Shown piece by piece: positions 17,989-26,061 of a stretch of 64,000 nt of DNA (its first letter is position 1; each line of letters starts with the position of its first letter). The DNA is taken from assembly GCF_009363255.1 (NCBI RefSeq), contig NZ_CP045318.1:3275501-3339500 (forward strand). Direction: 5' to 3'. The notes under the pieces were generated by a model that was not told where the DNA came from, ran no database searches, and worked only from the letters and a program-made list of their open reading frames with translations. The stretch is from Roseivivax sp. THAF197b. GTDB lineage: Bacteria > Pseudomonadota > Alphaproteobacteria > Rhodobacterales > Rhodobacteraceae. The translations under genes and the position numbers were made by a program.

Positions 17989-18846
17989 ATGGCTGACGAA
18001 GATCCCCGGACACTGGTATCCACAGACTGGCTGGCCGCGCATCTGAAAGACCCCGATCTGCGCGTGCTGGATGCCAGCTGGTACCTGCCCGATATGGGGC
18101 GAGATGGCCGCGCCGAATACGATGCGGCCCATATTCCGGGCGCCCGCTACATCGACATCGACGATATCAGCGATGCGCGTTCGGACCTGCCCCACATGGC
18201 GCCGCCGCCCGAGAAATTCATGTCGCGGATGCGCGCCATGGGCGTGGGCGATGGCCATCAGGTCGTGGTCTATGACGGGGCGGGGATGTTTTCCGCCGCG
18301 CGCATCTGGTGGCTCTTCCGCCTGATGGGTCATGCCGATATCGCCGTTCTGGATGGCGGCTTCCCGAAATGGCAGGCCGAGGGCCAACCCGTGGAGGATA
18401 TGCCTCCCATGATCCGCGACCGGCACATGACCGTGCGGCGGCAGGCGCATATGGTGCGCGATGTCACGCAGGTTTCCTCGGCTGCCAAGCTCGGCGATCA
18501 CGAGGTGATCGACGCCCGCTCTCCGGGACGGTTCCGGGGCGAGGAGCCCGAGCCGCGCCCCGGCATGCGCGCGGGCCACATCCCCGGCTCGCGGAACGTG
18601 CATTACGCGACCCTTCTGAACGCCGATGGCACGATGAAGGAGCCCGCTGAACTCAAGGCGGTGTTCGAGGCCGCGGGCGTGGACCTCGCGAAGCCTGCCA
18701 TCACCACCTGCGGATCGGGCGTGACCGCCGCGATCCTGTCGCTTGCCATGGAGCGTTTCGGCAAGAGCGACCATTCCCTTTATGACGGCTCATGGACCGA
18801 ATGGGGCCAGTTCCCCACCCTGCCCGTCGCAACCGGAGACGATTGA
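17989..18846 (+). CDS. sseA: 3-mercaptopyruvate sulfurtransferase (SseA, double rhodanese)
   Basis: The 285-residue protein has two rhodanese domains: an inactive N-terminal one (VLDASWYLPDMGRDG, YDGAGMFSAARIWW) and an active C-terminal one with DARSPGRFRGEEPEPRPGMR and the loop CGSGVTA. CGSGVT is diagnostic of 3-mercaptopyruvate rather than thiosulfate specificity. I placed the start at ATG 17989 (AGGTGG upstream); a TTG 22 codons earlier is possible, immediately after smpB. Its stop overlaps the next gene's ATG (TGATG), so sulfurtransferase and aminotransferase are translationally coupled. The pairing fits cysteine catabolism by transamination to 3-mercaptopyruvate and then sulfur transfer. 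Confidence 0.9.
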   Translation: MADEDPRTLVSTDWLAAHLKDPDLRVLDASWYLPDMGRDGRAEYDAAHIPGARYIDIDDISDARSDLPHMAPPPEKFMSRMRAMGVGDGHQVVVYDGAGMFSAARIWWLFRLMGHADIAVLDGGFPKWQAEGQPVEDMPPMIRDRHMTVRRQAHMVRDVTQVSSAAKLGDHEVIDARSPGRFRGEEPEPRPGMRAGHIPGSRNVHYATLLNADGTMKEPAELKAVFEAAGVDLAKPAITTCGSGVTAAILSLAMERFGKSDHSLYDGSWTEWGQFPTLPVATGDD

Positions 18847-20030
18847 TGTTCGAACAGCTCAAAGAGCAACCCGCCGACAAGATCCTGGCGCTGATGCAGG
18901 CCTTCAAGGAGGACCCGCGCGAGGACAAGATCGACCTCGGCGTCGGCGTCTACAAGGATGCCCAGGGCAAGACCCCGATCATGCGGGCGATCAAATCCGC
19001 CGAGAAGCAGCTTTGGGAAGAAGAGACCACGAAGGCCTATACCGGCCTTGCGGGCGATCCCCTGTTCGGCGAACGGATGGCGCAGCTCGTGCTCGGCGAC
19101 GCGGTCGACATGGGCAAGGTCGCGAAAGTGGCGACTCCCGGCGGCACCGGCGCCGTGCGGCAGGCCTTCGATCTCATCCGCATGGCCAACCCCGAGGCGC
19201 GCGTTTTCGTGTCGGATCCGACCTGGCCCAACCACCTGTCGATCCTCAAGCACATGGAGATCCCCTTTACCACCTACCGCTATTTCGATGGTGTGACGGG
19301 TGGCGTCGATTTCGACGGCATGATGGAGGACCTCGCCCAGGTGAGGAAGGGCGACGTGGTTCTGCTGCATGGCTGCTGCCACAACCCCACCGGCGCCAAT
19401 CTGAACATGTCGGAATGGCAGGCGGTTGCGGACCTGCTGAACAAGCAGGGCGCGGTGCCGATGATCGACATCGCCTACCAGGGCTTTGGCGACGGGCTCG
19501 ACGATGACGCGGCAGCCACCCGCCTGATCGCGGCGCATTGCCCCGAGACGCTGATCGCAGCCTCCTGCTCGAAGAATTTCGGCATCTACCGCGAGCGCAC
19601 CGGCTGCCTGATGGCCGTGGCGCACGAAGAGGGCCGCCACAAGCTGAACCAGGGCACGCTGGCCTATCTGAACCGCCAGAACTATTCCTTCCCGCCCGAT
19701 CACGGCGCGCGGCTGGTGCTGATGGTGCTGGGCGACGACGCGCTCCGCGCCGATTGGCAGGCGGAACTCGAGGACGTGCGGCTCGGCATGCTGAAGCTGC
19801 GCGAACAGCTGGCGGGCGAACTGCGCGATCTGTCGGGTTCCGATCGGTTCGGCTTTCTCGCCCAGCATCGCGGCATGTTCTCGCGTCTGGGCGTCGGTCC
19901 CGACAAGGTCGAGGCGCTGCGCGAAAAGCACGGCATCTACATGGTGGGCGACAGCCGCATGAACATTGCGGGTCTCAACGCCGAGACGGTGCCGAAACTG
20001 GCTCGCGCGATCATCGACGTCGGCTGCTGA
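18846..20030 (+). CDS. Aromatic/aspartate aminotransferase (class I, PLP)
   Basis: The 394-residue protein has the AAT Ia layout of E. coli AspC/TyrB: IDLGVGVYKD near residue 30, CHNPTGANLN for PLP contact, the Schiff-base lysine in ASCSKNFGIYRERTG (about residue 245) and the carboxylate-binding arginine in VGDSRMNIAGL near the C-terminus. It should transaminate aspartate and aromatic amino acids with 2-oxoglutarate. Coupling to the mercaptopyruvate sulfurtransferase suggests cysteine as a physiological substrate, which is an inference. The start ATG overlaps the upstream stop by one base. Confidence 0.9.
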   Translation: MFEQLKEQPADKILALMQAFKEDPREDKIDLGVGVYKDAQGKTPIMRAIKSAEKQLWEEETTKAYTGLAGDPLFGERMAQLVLGDAVDMGKVAKVATPGGTGAVRQAFDLIRMANPEARVFVSDPTWPNHLSILKHMEIPFTTYRYFDGVTGGVDFDGMMEDLAQVRKGDVVLLHGCCHNPTGANLNMSEWQAVADLLNKQGAVPMIDIAYQGFGDGLDDDAAATRLIAAHCPETLIAASCSKNFGIYRERTGCLMAVAHEEGRHKLNQGTLAYLNRQNYSFPPDHGARLVLMVLGDDALRADWQAELEDVRLGMLKLREQLAGELRDLSGSDRFGFLAQHRGMFSRLGVGPDKVEALREKHGIYMVGDSRMNIAGLNAETVPKLARAIIDVGC

Positions 20031-20112
20031 TCCAGCGGAGCAGGCGCCACGGCGCCTGCCCATGTCATGTCGTTCGAGGCCTTGGGGCCTCGATCTCCGG
20101 GTTGCCTCCGGC

Positions 20113-20140
20113 GGGAGGTATTTCCGGTCCGGTCGTAACA
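20113..20140 (+). repeat. Left copy of an inverted intergenic repeat
   Basis: This segment, with core GGAGGTATTT then GGTCCGGTCGT, matches the reverse complement of 20323-20350 at about 25 of 28 positions. It resembles dispersed intergenic elements I associate with Rhodobacteraceae genomes (CCTCCGGCGGGAGG-type), though only these two copies are visible here. Confidence 0.7.
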
Positions 20141-20227
20141 CTTGGTTAAGCAAGATGTGAGACGAAGGGCCTGCGGTACAGGCGGGAGCGCCGATGACCG
20201 CGTCCGGACGTGACCTTGTCGCGCCGA

Positions 20228-20257
20228 CCCCGTCCTTCACGCGAGGGCGGGGTTTTT
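20228..20257 (+). terminator. Rho-independent terminator inside the 20.0-20.5 kb gap
   Basis: The stem CCCCGTCC / GGGCGGGG (20228-20235 with 20245-20252, one G-U pair) has a 9-base loop and is followed by TTTTT. It is about 200 nt beyond the aminotransferase stop and 255 nt before deoC, so it ends either a long 3' UTR or a separate short transcript. Confidence 0.8.
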
Positions 20258-20322
20258 CTGTGCCGCACTCTGCCCTCTCCTGTCATCCGCGTGTCCCACG
20301 CCCCAGTGTTGGCGCCCCGCCC

Positions 20323-20350
20323 CTGTCACGACCGGACCATAAATACCTCC
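20323..20350 (-). repeat. Right copy of an inverted intergenic repeat
   Basis: The reverse complement reads with the same core as 20113-20140 (GGAGGTATTT, two differing bases, then GGTCCGGTCGT). The interior between the copies has no ORF, so this is not an insertion sequence with a transposase. Confidence 0.7.
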
Positions 20351-20512
20351 GGAGAGCGCGAGAGGTAGAACCTCTCGCAGGGCCGGTCCCGGCTCGATGC
20401 CGGGATCGGTCCTTGCCCCCGTCGCCACGCTTCGTGACGGCGCGGCACATCTTGCCCTCGGCCAGCCCGCATGCGAGCGTCGCGCCGAACCTGATCCGAG
20501 GAGGGATGCATC

Positions 20513-21502
20513 ATGCAGACCGCCACACCAGCCGCCCAGACCCATCTGCCGCAGACGACAGAGCCCCGGAATCCCGGCCTGCCGCTCGATCTCGACTGGG
20601 TGATGCGCGCCACTGCAAATCGCTCGGCCATCGAACGCCGCGCGGCGCAGCTGCCCACCCGGCGCAGCGTCAAGAAGGACCACCAGGCCGCCTGGCTTGC
20701 GCGTGCCATTTCCTGCATCGACCTCACGACGCTTGCGGGCGACGATACCGAAGGTCGGGTGCGCCGCCTCTGCGCCAAGGCGCGCCAGCCGGTGCGCGCG
20801 GATCTCCTCAAGGCCCTCGGCCTGCCCGATCTGACCGTGGGCGCCGTCTGCGTCTATCACGACATGATCGCGCCCGCGGCCCGCTTTCTCGACGGATCGG
20901 GGATTCCCGTGGCCGCGGTTTCCACGGGCTTTCCCGCGGGCCTGTCGCATTTTCACCTGCGCGTGGCCGAGATCGGCGAGAGCGTCGCGGCGGGTGCGGC
21001 GGAGATCGACATCGTTATCTCCCGTCGCCATGTTTTGACCGGCAATTGGCAGGCGCTCTACGACGAGATGCGCGCCTTCCGCGAAGCCTGCGGGCCTGCC
21101 CATGTGAAGGCGATCCTCGCCACGGGCGAGCTCGGCACGCTCCAGAACGTGGCGCGCGCGAGCCTTGTCGCGATGATGGCGGGCGCGGATTTCATCAAGA
21201 CCTCGACCGGCAAGGAAAGCGTCAATGCCACCCTGCCCGTCAGCCTCGTGATGATCCGGGCGATCCGCGACTACCATGAGGCGACAGGCTTCCGGATCGG
21301 CTACAAGCCCGCGGGCGGTATCTCCAAGGCCAAGGACGCGATCACCTATCTCGCGCTCATCCGCGAAGAACTTGGCCGCGACTGGCTTTCCCCGCATCTC
21401 TTCCGCTTCGGCGCCTCCAGTCTCCTGGGCGATATCGAGCGGCAATTGGAACACCATGTCACCGGCGCCTATTCGGCCAGCTGGCGGCACGCGATGGCGT
21501 AA
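20513..21502 (+). CDS. deoC: Deoxyribose-phosphate aldolase
   Basis: The 329-residue class I aldolase has the Schiff-base lysine in ADFIKTSTGK and the second catalytic lysine in RIGYKPAGGIS; SCIDLTTLAGDDTEG begins the barrel. It cleaves 2-deoxyribose-5-phosphate to glyceraldehyde-3-phosphate and acetaldehyde in deoxynucleoside catabolism. It is longer than the E. coli enzyme (259) because of an N-terminal extension of about 60 residues, as in DeoC of animals and many alphaproteobacteria. GAGGAGGG precedes the ATG by 8 bases. The aldehyde dehydrogenase gene follows after 9 nt, consistent with oxidation of the acetaldehyde product. Confidence 0.93.
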   Translation: MQTATPAAQTHLPQTTEPRNPGLPLDLDWVMRATANRSAIERRAAQLPTRRSVKKDHQAAWLARAISCIDLTTLAGDDTEGRVRRLCAKARQPVRADLLKALGLPDLTVGAVCVYHDMIAPAARFLDGSGIPVAAVSTGFPAGLSHFHLRVAEIGESVAAGAAEIDIVISRRHVLTGNWQALYDEMRAFREACGPAHVKAILATGELGTLQNVARASLVAMMAGADFIKTSTGKESVNATLPVSLVMIRAIRDYHEATGFRIGYKPAGGISKAKDAITYLALIREELGRDWLSPHLFRFGASSLLGDIERQLEHHVTGAYSASWRHAMA

Positions 21503-21511
21503 GGCACGGAT

Positions 21512-23848
21512 ATGAGCGTCAAGGATATCTTCGAGAGCATGGAATACGGCCCCGCCCCCGAGGCCGCGGGCGATGCGCTGGCCTGGATCACCGATCAGGG
21601 CGCGCGGTTCGGTCATTTCGTGGACGGCGCCTTCACGCAGCCGGGCACGACATTCGAGACCACCAATCCCGCCACGGGCGAGGTGCTGGCCGACATCACC
21701 CAAGGCACCGAGGCCGACGTGGCCGCCGCCGTGGCGGCGGCCCGCGCCGCACAGGGCAAGTGGGAGAAGCTCGGCGGCCCCGCACGCGCGCGCTATCTCT
21801 ATGCGCTGGCGCGGCTCTTGCAGAAACATTCCCGGCTTTTCGCCGTGCTCGAGACGCTCGATAACGGCAAGCCCATCCGCGAGGCGCGCGACATCGATAT
21901 CCCGCTTGCCGCGCGGCATTTCTACTATCATGCGGGCTGCGCGCAGTTGATGGAGGATCACGTCCCGGGCCGCGTGGCGCACGGTGTCTGCGGCCAGATC
22001 GTGCCGTGGAACTTCCCGCTGCTGATGCTTGCCTGGAAGATCGCGCCCGCGCTTGCCATGGGCAACACGGTCGTGCTGAAGCCCGCCGAATGGACATCGC
22101 TGACCGCCCTGTGTTTCGCCGATATCTGCCGTCAGGCGGGCCTGCCCAAGGGCGTGGTGAACATTGTCACGGGTGATGGCGACACGGGTGCCGCGCTGGT
22201 CGCCGCCGACGTGGACAAGATCGCCTTCACCGGCTCAACCGAGGTGGGCCGCAAGATCCGCGCCGCCACGGCCGGGCAAGGCAAGGCGCTCACGCTCGAG
22301 CTCGGGGGCAAGTCGCCCTATATCGTCTTCGAGGATGCCGATCTCGACAGCGCCATCGAGGGCCTCGTCGATGCGATCTGGTTCAATGGCGGGCAGGTTT
22401 GCTGCGCGGGCTCCCGCCTCCTGGTGCAGGAGGGCATCGCCGAGCGATTCCACGCGAAGCTGCGCGCGCGGATGGACAAGCTGCGCATGGGCGACCCCTT
22501 GGACAAGTCCATCGACGTGGGCGCCATCGTGCACCCTGAGCAATGCGCGCGGATCGCGGCCCTTGTCGATCAGGCCGATGGCGAGGTCTACCGCGCCGCG
22601 GGCCCGGTGCCCGAGGGCTGTTTCTACCCGCCCACGCTGATCTCCGACCTCTCGCCCGCATCCCCCCTGATGCAGGAGGAAATCTTCGGCCCCGTCCTCG
22701 TCTCCACCACCTTCCGCACGCCTTCGGAGGCGGTGCAGCTTGCGAACAACACGCGCTACGGCCTCGCGGCCACCGTCTGGTCGGAGAACATCAACGTCGC
22801 GCTCGACATCGCGCCGAAACTGGCCTCCGGCGTGGTCTGGGTCAACGGCACCAACATGTTCGACGCGGCGGCCCCCTTCGGCGGCGTGCGCGAATCGGGC
22901 TTCGGGCGCGAAGGCGGACCCGAGGGACTGATGGCCTACACCAAGCCCGCCGGAAAACCCAAGGCGCTGAAGCGTATCGCGGCCTTCACCGGCGACACGG
23001 CAGAGCCGCAGCCCGTGGACCGCACCGCGAAGCTCTATATCGGCGGCAAGCAGGCGCGGCCTGATGGCGGCTATGCGCAGGCGGTCTTCGATGCGAAAGG
23101 CCGTCTTCTGGGACAGGCGCCCATCGCCAACCGCAAGGATGTGCGCAACGCGGTCGAAGCGGCGCGCGGCGCGTCAGGCTGGGCCGGTGCCACCGCGCAT
23201 AACCGCGCGCAGGTGCTCTATTACCTGGGCGAGAACCTTTCTGCCCGCGAAAGCGAGCTCGCCGCGCGGCTCGATGCCATGACCGGCAAGAAGGACGGCA
23301 AGGCCGAGGTCGCATTGGCCACGACGCGGCTTTTCGAGGCCGCCGCCTGGGCCGACAAGTTCGCCGGGGAGGCGCGCGCCGTGCCGATGCGCGGTCTGGC
23401 CATGGCGCTGCGCGAGCCTGTGGGTGTGATCGGTGCGCTTTGCCCTGACGAGATGCCGCTTGTGGGACTCGTATCGGTGATGGCGCCGGCGCTTGCCATG
23501 GGCAACCGGCTCGTCCTGGTGGCCTCGGAAGCCGCGCCGCTCATCGCGCAGGAGTTGACGCAACTGCTTGAGACCTCGGACGTGCCGGGCGGTGCGGTGA
23601 ACCTGCTGACCGGACCGCATGAGGACCTGGCCAAGACGCTGGCCGATCACGCCGATGTGGACGCGGTCTGGTCCTTCTCGGGCGCGGATATCTCCGCAGA
23701 GATCGAGCGGCGGTCTGCCGGCAACCTCAAACGCACATGGGTCAATGACGGCCATGCCCGCGACTGGGCCGGAGCAGAGGGCGCGGCGCGCACCTTCCTC
23801 GATGCCGCGACCGAGGTGAAGACAGTGTGGGTGCCCTACGGCGCGTGA
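21512..23848 (+). CDS. ALDH16-type aldehyde dehydrogenase with two ALDH domains
   Basis: This 778-residue protein has a complete N-terminal ALDH domain (about residues 20-490) and a second, incomplete one (about 500-778). Domain 1 has VPWNFPLLMLAWKIAPALAMG, LELGGKSPY with the general-base Glu, and the nucleophile in FNGGQVCCAGSRL. Domain 2 keeps the Rossmann part (IGALCPDEMPLVGLVSVM, APALAMGNRLVL) but ends before a catalytic cysteine region. This matches the bacterial ALDH16 family, for which a structure from the roseobacter Loktanella is known. It starts 9 nt after deoC, so the likely substrate is acetaldehyde from deoxyribose breakdown; the substrate is inferred. Confidence 0.88.
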   Translation: MSVKDIFESMEYGPAPEAAGDALAWITDQGARFGHFVDGAFTQPGTTFETTNPATGEVLADITQGTEADVAAAVAAARAAQGKWEKLGGPARARYLYALARLLQKHSRLFAVLETLDNGKPIREARDIDIPLAARHFYYHAGCAQLMEDHVPGRVAHGVCGQIVPWNFPLLMLAWKIAPALAMGNTVVLKPAEWTSLTALCFADICRQAGLPKGVVNIVTGDGDTGAALVAADVDKIAFTGSTEVGRKIRAATAGQGKALTLELGGKSPYIVFEDADLDSAIEGLVDAIWFNGGQVCCAGSRLLVQEGIAERFHAKLRARMDKLRMGDPLDKSIDVGAIVHPEQCARIAALVDQADGEVYRAAGPVPEGCFYPPTLISDLSPASPLMQEEIFGPVLVSTTFRTPSEAVQLANNTRYGLAATVWSENINVALDIAPKLASGVVWVNGTNMFDAAAPFGGVRESGFGREGGPEGLMAYTKPAGKPKALKRIAAFTGDTAEPQPVDRTAKLYIGGKQARPDGGYAQAVFDAKGRLLGQAPIANRKDVRNAVEAARGASGWAGATAHNRAQVLYYLGENLSARESELAARLDAMTGKKDGKAEVALATTRLFEAAAWADKFAGEARAVPMRGLAMALREPVGVIGALCPDEMPLVGLVSVMAPALAMGNRLVLVASEAAPLIAQELTQLLETSDVPGGAVNLLTGPHEDLAKTLADHADVDAVWSFSGADISAEIERRSAGNLKRTWVNDGHARDWAGAEGAARTFLDAATEVKTVWVPYGA

Positions 23849-23971
23849 TGGCTCCGAGGGACGTGGTGAGATGGGCATCGGAACGCGCCTCCACCCCGCC
23901 CCGGACGGCTCACGCGGCGGCTTCTTTCGAGGACCCAAACGGCACGCCATGTCGCAGGACGACGCCCGTCA

Positions 23972-24000
23972 TTGAGATTTCACATCCCCGATGCTATCTT
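23972..24000 (+). promoter_or_regulatory. Sigma-70-type promoter of rsfS-rlmH
   Basis: TTGAGA (23972-23977), a 17-bp spacer and TATCTT (23995-24000) are 5/6 and 4/6 matches to the consensus at optimal spacing, in a locally AT-richer patch. The first ribosome-binding site (AAGGAGG, 24045-24051) lies 45 nt downstream. Confidence 0.65.
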
Positions 24001-24054
24001 GAAACTATCCCAACGCGTCGGGGGCGATACCGGCGCGACAACCCAAGGAGGACG

Positions 24055-24111
24055 ATGTCCTGTTGCCCAACGCTTCCGCGACCGATGTCGCTGAACTCGG
24101 GGGCCCTATGA
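24055..24111 (+). CDS. Possible 18-codon leader ORF upstream of rsfS
   Basis: An ATG at 24055 directly follows the strong ribosome-binding sequence AAGGAGG (3-nt gap) and encodes MSCCPTLPRPMSLNSGAL. Its stop overlaps the rsfS ATG as ATGA (24108-24111). The arrangement suggests a leader peptide that couples translation to rsfS, which otherwise has no ribosome-binding site of its own. The alternative is that AAGGAGG serves a TTG at 24063 (11-nt gap) in the rsfS frame, giving a longer RsfS; the sequence alone does not decide this. Confidence 0.4.
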   Translation: MSCCPTLPRPMSLNSGAL

Positions 24112-24476
24112 CGGGCCAGACCCCAATGACGCCGTCGAGCGATAAATCCCTCGCGGCTATTCTCGAAACCCTCGATGACATGAAGGCCGAAGATGTCGTG
24201 CAGATCGACCTGCGCGGGAAATCTGCCATGGGCGATCATATGATCGTCTGCTCCGGCCGGTCCTCGCGCCAGGTGGGCGCCATCGCGGAGAAGATCGCCG
24301 ACGATCTGAAGACCCGGTACGGGATCCTGTCCAAGATGGAGGGCAAGGAAACCGGTGACTGGATCCTGATCGATACCGGCGATGTGATCGTGCATGTCTT
24401 CCGCCCCGAAGTGCGGGACTTCTACCAGATCGAGAAGATGTGGGCGCCAGCACCCACGGCGGCCAAAGCCCAGTAG
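24108..24476 (+). CDS. rsfS: Ribosomal silencing factor RsfS (RsfA/Iojap)
   Basis: With the ATG at 24108 the protein has 122 residues, the usual length. The family core is clear: LDDMKAEDVVQIDLRGKSAM, GDHMIVCSGRSSRQVGAIAE, GDWILIDTGDVIVHVFRPEV and the terminal FYQIEKMWA. It binds ribosomal protein uL14 and blocks subunit joining during starvation. An in-frame TTG at 24063 would give 137 residues. rlmH follows with no gap (TAG then GTG), so the two ribosome-related genes form one operon driven by the promoter at 23972-24000. Confidence 0.92.
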   Translation: MTGQTPMTPSSDKSLAAILETLDDMKAEDVVQIDLRGKSAMGDHMIVCSGRSSRQVGAIAEKIADDLKTRYGILSKMEGKETGDWILIDTGDVIVHVFRPEVRDFYQIEKMWAPAPTAAKAQ

Positions 24477-24947
24477 GTGCGGCTGCATCTTTGCGTCGTG
24501 GGTCGGCTCCGAAAGGGGCCCGAGAAGGCGCTTGTCGATGATTATCTCGACCGTACGGAAAAAACCGGGCGGGCCATGGGCCTCGGCCCGGTTTCTGTCG
24601 TTGAGGTCGAGGACAAGAAGGGCGGGGGCATGGCCACCGAGGCCGCGCTCCTGCGCCGCGCCCTGCCTTCGGGCGCGCTTCTTTGCACGATGGATGAGCG
24701 CGGACAGCGCCTGTCCTCGCCGGGCTTCGCGGATCAGCTCGCCAAGTGGCGCGATACCGGTCGGCAGGACGTGGCCTTCGTCATTGGCGGCGCGGACGGC
24801 ATCGATCCGGCCCTGCGCGCGGAGGCCGATTTCAGTCTCAGCTTCGGCGAAATGGTCTGGCCGCACATGCTGGTGCGCGTGATGCTGGCCGAACAGCTTT
24901 ATCGGGCGGCCTCGATCCTGGCGGGCACGCCCTATCACCGCGCCTGA
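24477..24947 (+). CDS. rlmH: 23S rRNA (pseudouridine-1915-N3)-methyltransferase RlmH
   Basis: The 156-residue SPOUT methyltransferase starts at a GTG immediately after the rsfS stop. Family marks are VGRLRKGPEKALVDDYLDR at the N-terminus, the SAM-binding knot FVIGGADGIDP and the C-terminal MVWPHMLVRVMLAEQLYRA. It methylates pseudouridine 1915 in helix 69 of 23S rRNA on the 70S ribosome. The gene converges with the deacylase gene only 6 bases beyond its stop, leaving no room for a conventional terminator. Confidence 0.95.
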   Translation: MRLHLCVVGRLRKGPEKALVDDYLDRTEKTGRAMGLGPVSVVEVEDKKGGGMATEAALLRRALPSGALLCTMDERGQRLSSPGFADQLAKWRDTGRQDVAFVIGGADGIDPALRAEADFSLSFGEMVWPHMLVRVMLAEQLYRAASILAGTPYHRA

Positions 24948-24953
24948 GACGGA

Positions 24954-25982
24954 TCAGATGATCTCGTCCTCGTCGTAAAGCGCGGGCAGTTCCAGATGAT
25001 CCGACATCGCATCCGGCGCGACGGGCTTTGCGGGCGTTGCGATGTGAAAACAGGCGTCGCCCTCGTTGACCACCGGCAGGTTGGTCCGGCCGATCACGAT
25101 GCCGGCCTCGGCGGCTGTGATCTCGTGATCGACCACGCCGAACGGATCGGACACGATCCCGAGCACCGCGCCCTCCTCCACGTAATCGCCCGCGGCCTTG
25201 AGCGTGCGCAGAAGCCCGCCCGAGGGCGCCCGCACCCAGGACGAGCCATCGCAGAACACCGAGGCGCCCCGCGCCCGCGGCACGCCCCGCCCGCCGATCA
25301 TGCCCAGATGCTGCAGCACGCGCAGAATGCCCGCGACGCCCGCCCGCGCGGCGGTCTCGTCAAAGCGCAGCCCCTCGCCTGCCTCATACAGCAGCACATC
25401 GACCCCGGCCTTGTCGGCGGCCTCGCGCAGCGATCCGTCACGCACGCGGCTTGTCATGGTCACGGGGGCGGCGAAGGCCGCGCCCAGCTCGGCCAGTCGC
25501 TTGTCGCCGGGGGTCAGCCGGATCTGCGGCAGGTTCGTCCGGCCCACGGCGGCGGAATGCAGATCGATACCCACGTCGCAGCGCTGCACGATTTCGGTGA
25601 TGAAGATATCCGCCAGCCGCGCGGCCAGCGACCCATGCGCCGAGCCCGGAAAGGACCGGTTCAGATCGCGCCGATCCGGCAGGTAGCGCGATTGGTTCAG
25701 AAAGCCGAAGGTGTTGACCACGGGCACCGCGATCAGCGTTCCCGACAACCGCTCCAGCGGTCGCGCACGCAGGAGGCGGCGCACGATCTCGACGCCGATC
25801 ACCTCGTCGCCATGCACCGCCGCCGAGACGAACACGACAGGGCCAGGCCTGCGCCCGTGGATGACCTCGGCCGACAGGTGCACGGGCGTGTGATCGGACA
25901 GGACGGATACCGGCAGATCCACGCTGGCGCGCGTGCCCGGTGCCACGGTCATTTCACCAATCTCGAAGGCTTTAGACGTCAT
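24954..25982 (-). CDS. Succinylglutamate desuccinylase/aspartoacylase-family protein (M14-type)
   Basis: The 342-residue zinc-dependent deacylase has the metal ligands and substrate residues in AAVHGDEVIG (His, Glu), LPDRRDLNRSFPG (Arg, Asn-Arg) and VGIDLHSAAVGR (His). The C-terminal third is a small beta domain (YVEEGAVLGIVSDPFG) that resembles a lipoyl or barrel fold, as in many bacterial AstE/Aspa-like proteins. The real substrate of this branch is unknown; an N-acyl amino acid is likely. It is monocistronic, convergent with rlmH, and the MFS gene lies upstream on the same strand with an 79-nt gap. Confidence 0.82.
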   Translation of the reverse strand: MTSKAFEIGEMTVAPGTRASVDLPVSVLSDHTPVHLSAEVIHGRRPGPVVFVSAAVHGDEVIGVEIVRRLLRARPLERLSGTLIAVPVVNTFGFLNQSRYLPDRRDLNRSFPGSAHGSLAARLADIFITEIVQRCDVGIDLHSAAVGRTNLPQIRLTPGDKRLAELGAAFAAPVTMTSRVRDGSLREAADKAGVDVLLYEAGEGLRFDETAARAGVAGILRVLQHLGMIGGRGVPRARGASVFCDGSSWVRAPSGGLLRTLKAAGDYVEEGAVLGIVSDPFGVVDHEITAAEAGIVIGRTNLPVVNEGDACFHIATPAKPVAPDAMSDHLELPALYDEDEII

Positions 25983-26061
25983 GCGGTCCTCGCGGAGGGG
26001 TTACCGCGCGATACGCCATAGGGCGGCCGGTGCCAATGGCTGCGGGCACCGGGGCCGCGTG

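Larger units (their letters stand above)
20031..20512. other. Gene-free stretch with hairpins, an inverted repeat pair and a terminator
   Basis: No credible gene is seen in these 482 bases between the aminotransferase and deoC. It holds a hairpin GCAGGCGC/GCGCCTGC just after the aminotransferase stop (about 20040-20060), a CGAGGCC/GGCCTCG hairpin (about 20075-20092), two inverted copies of a roughly 28-base sequence (20113-20140 and 20323-20350), and a T-tract terminator between them (20228-20257). The deoC ribosome-binding site GAGGAGGG lies at 20498-20504. Confidence 0.75.

Noticed and set aside
20113..20350. Inverted repeats considered as ends of an insertion sequence
   Set aside because: The 182-base interior has no ORF, and no target-site duplication is visible; kept only as a repeat pair.
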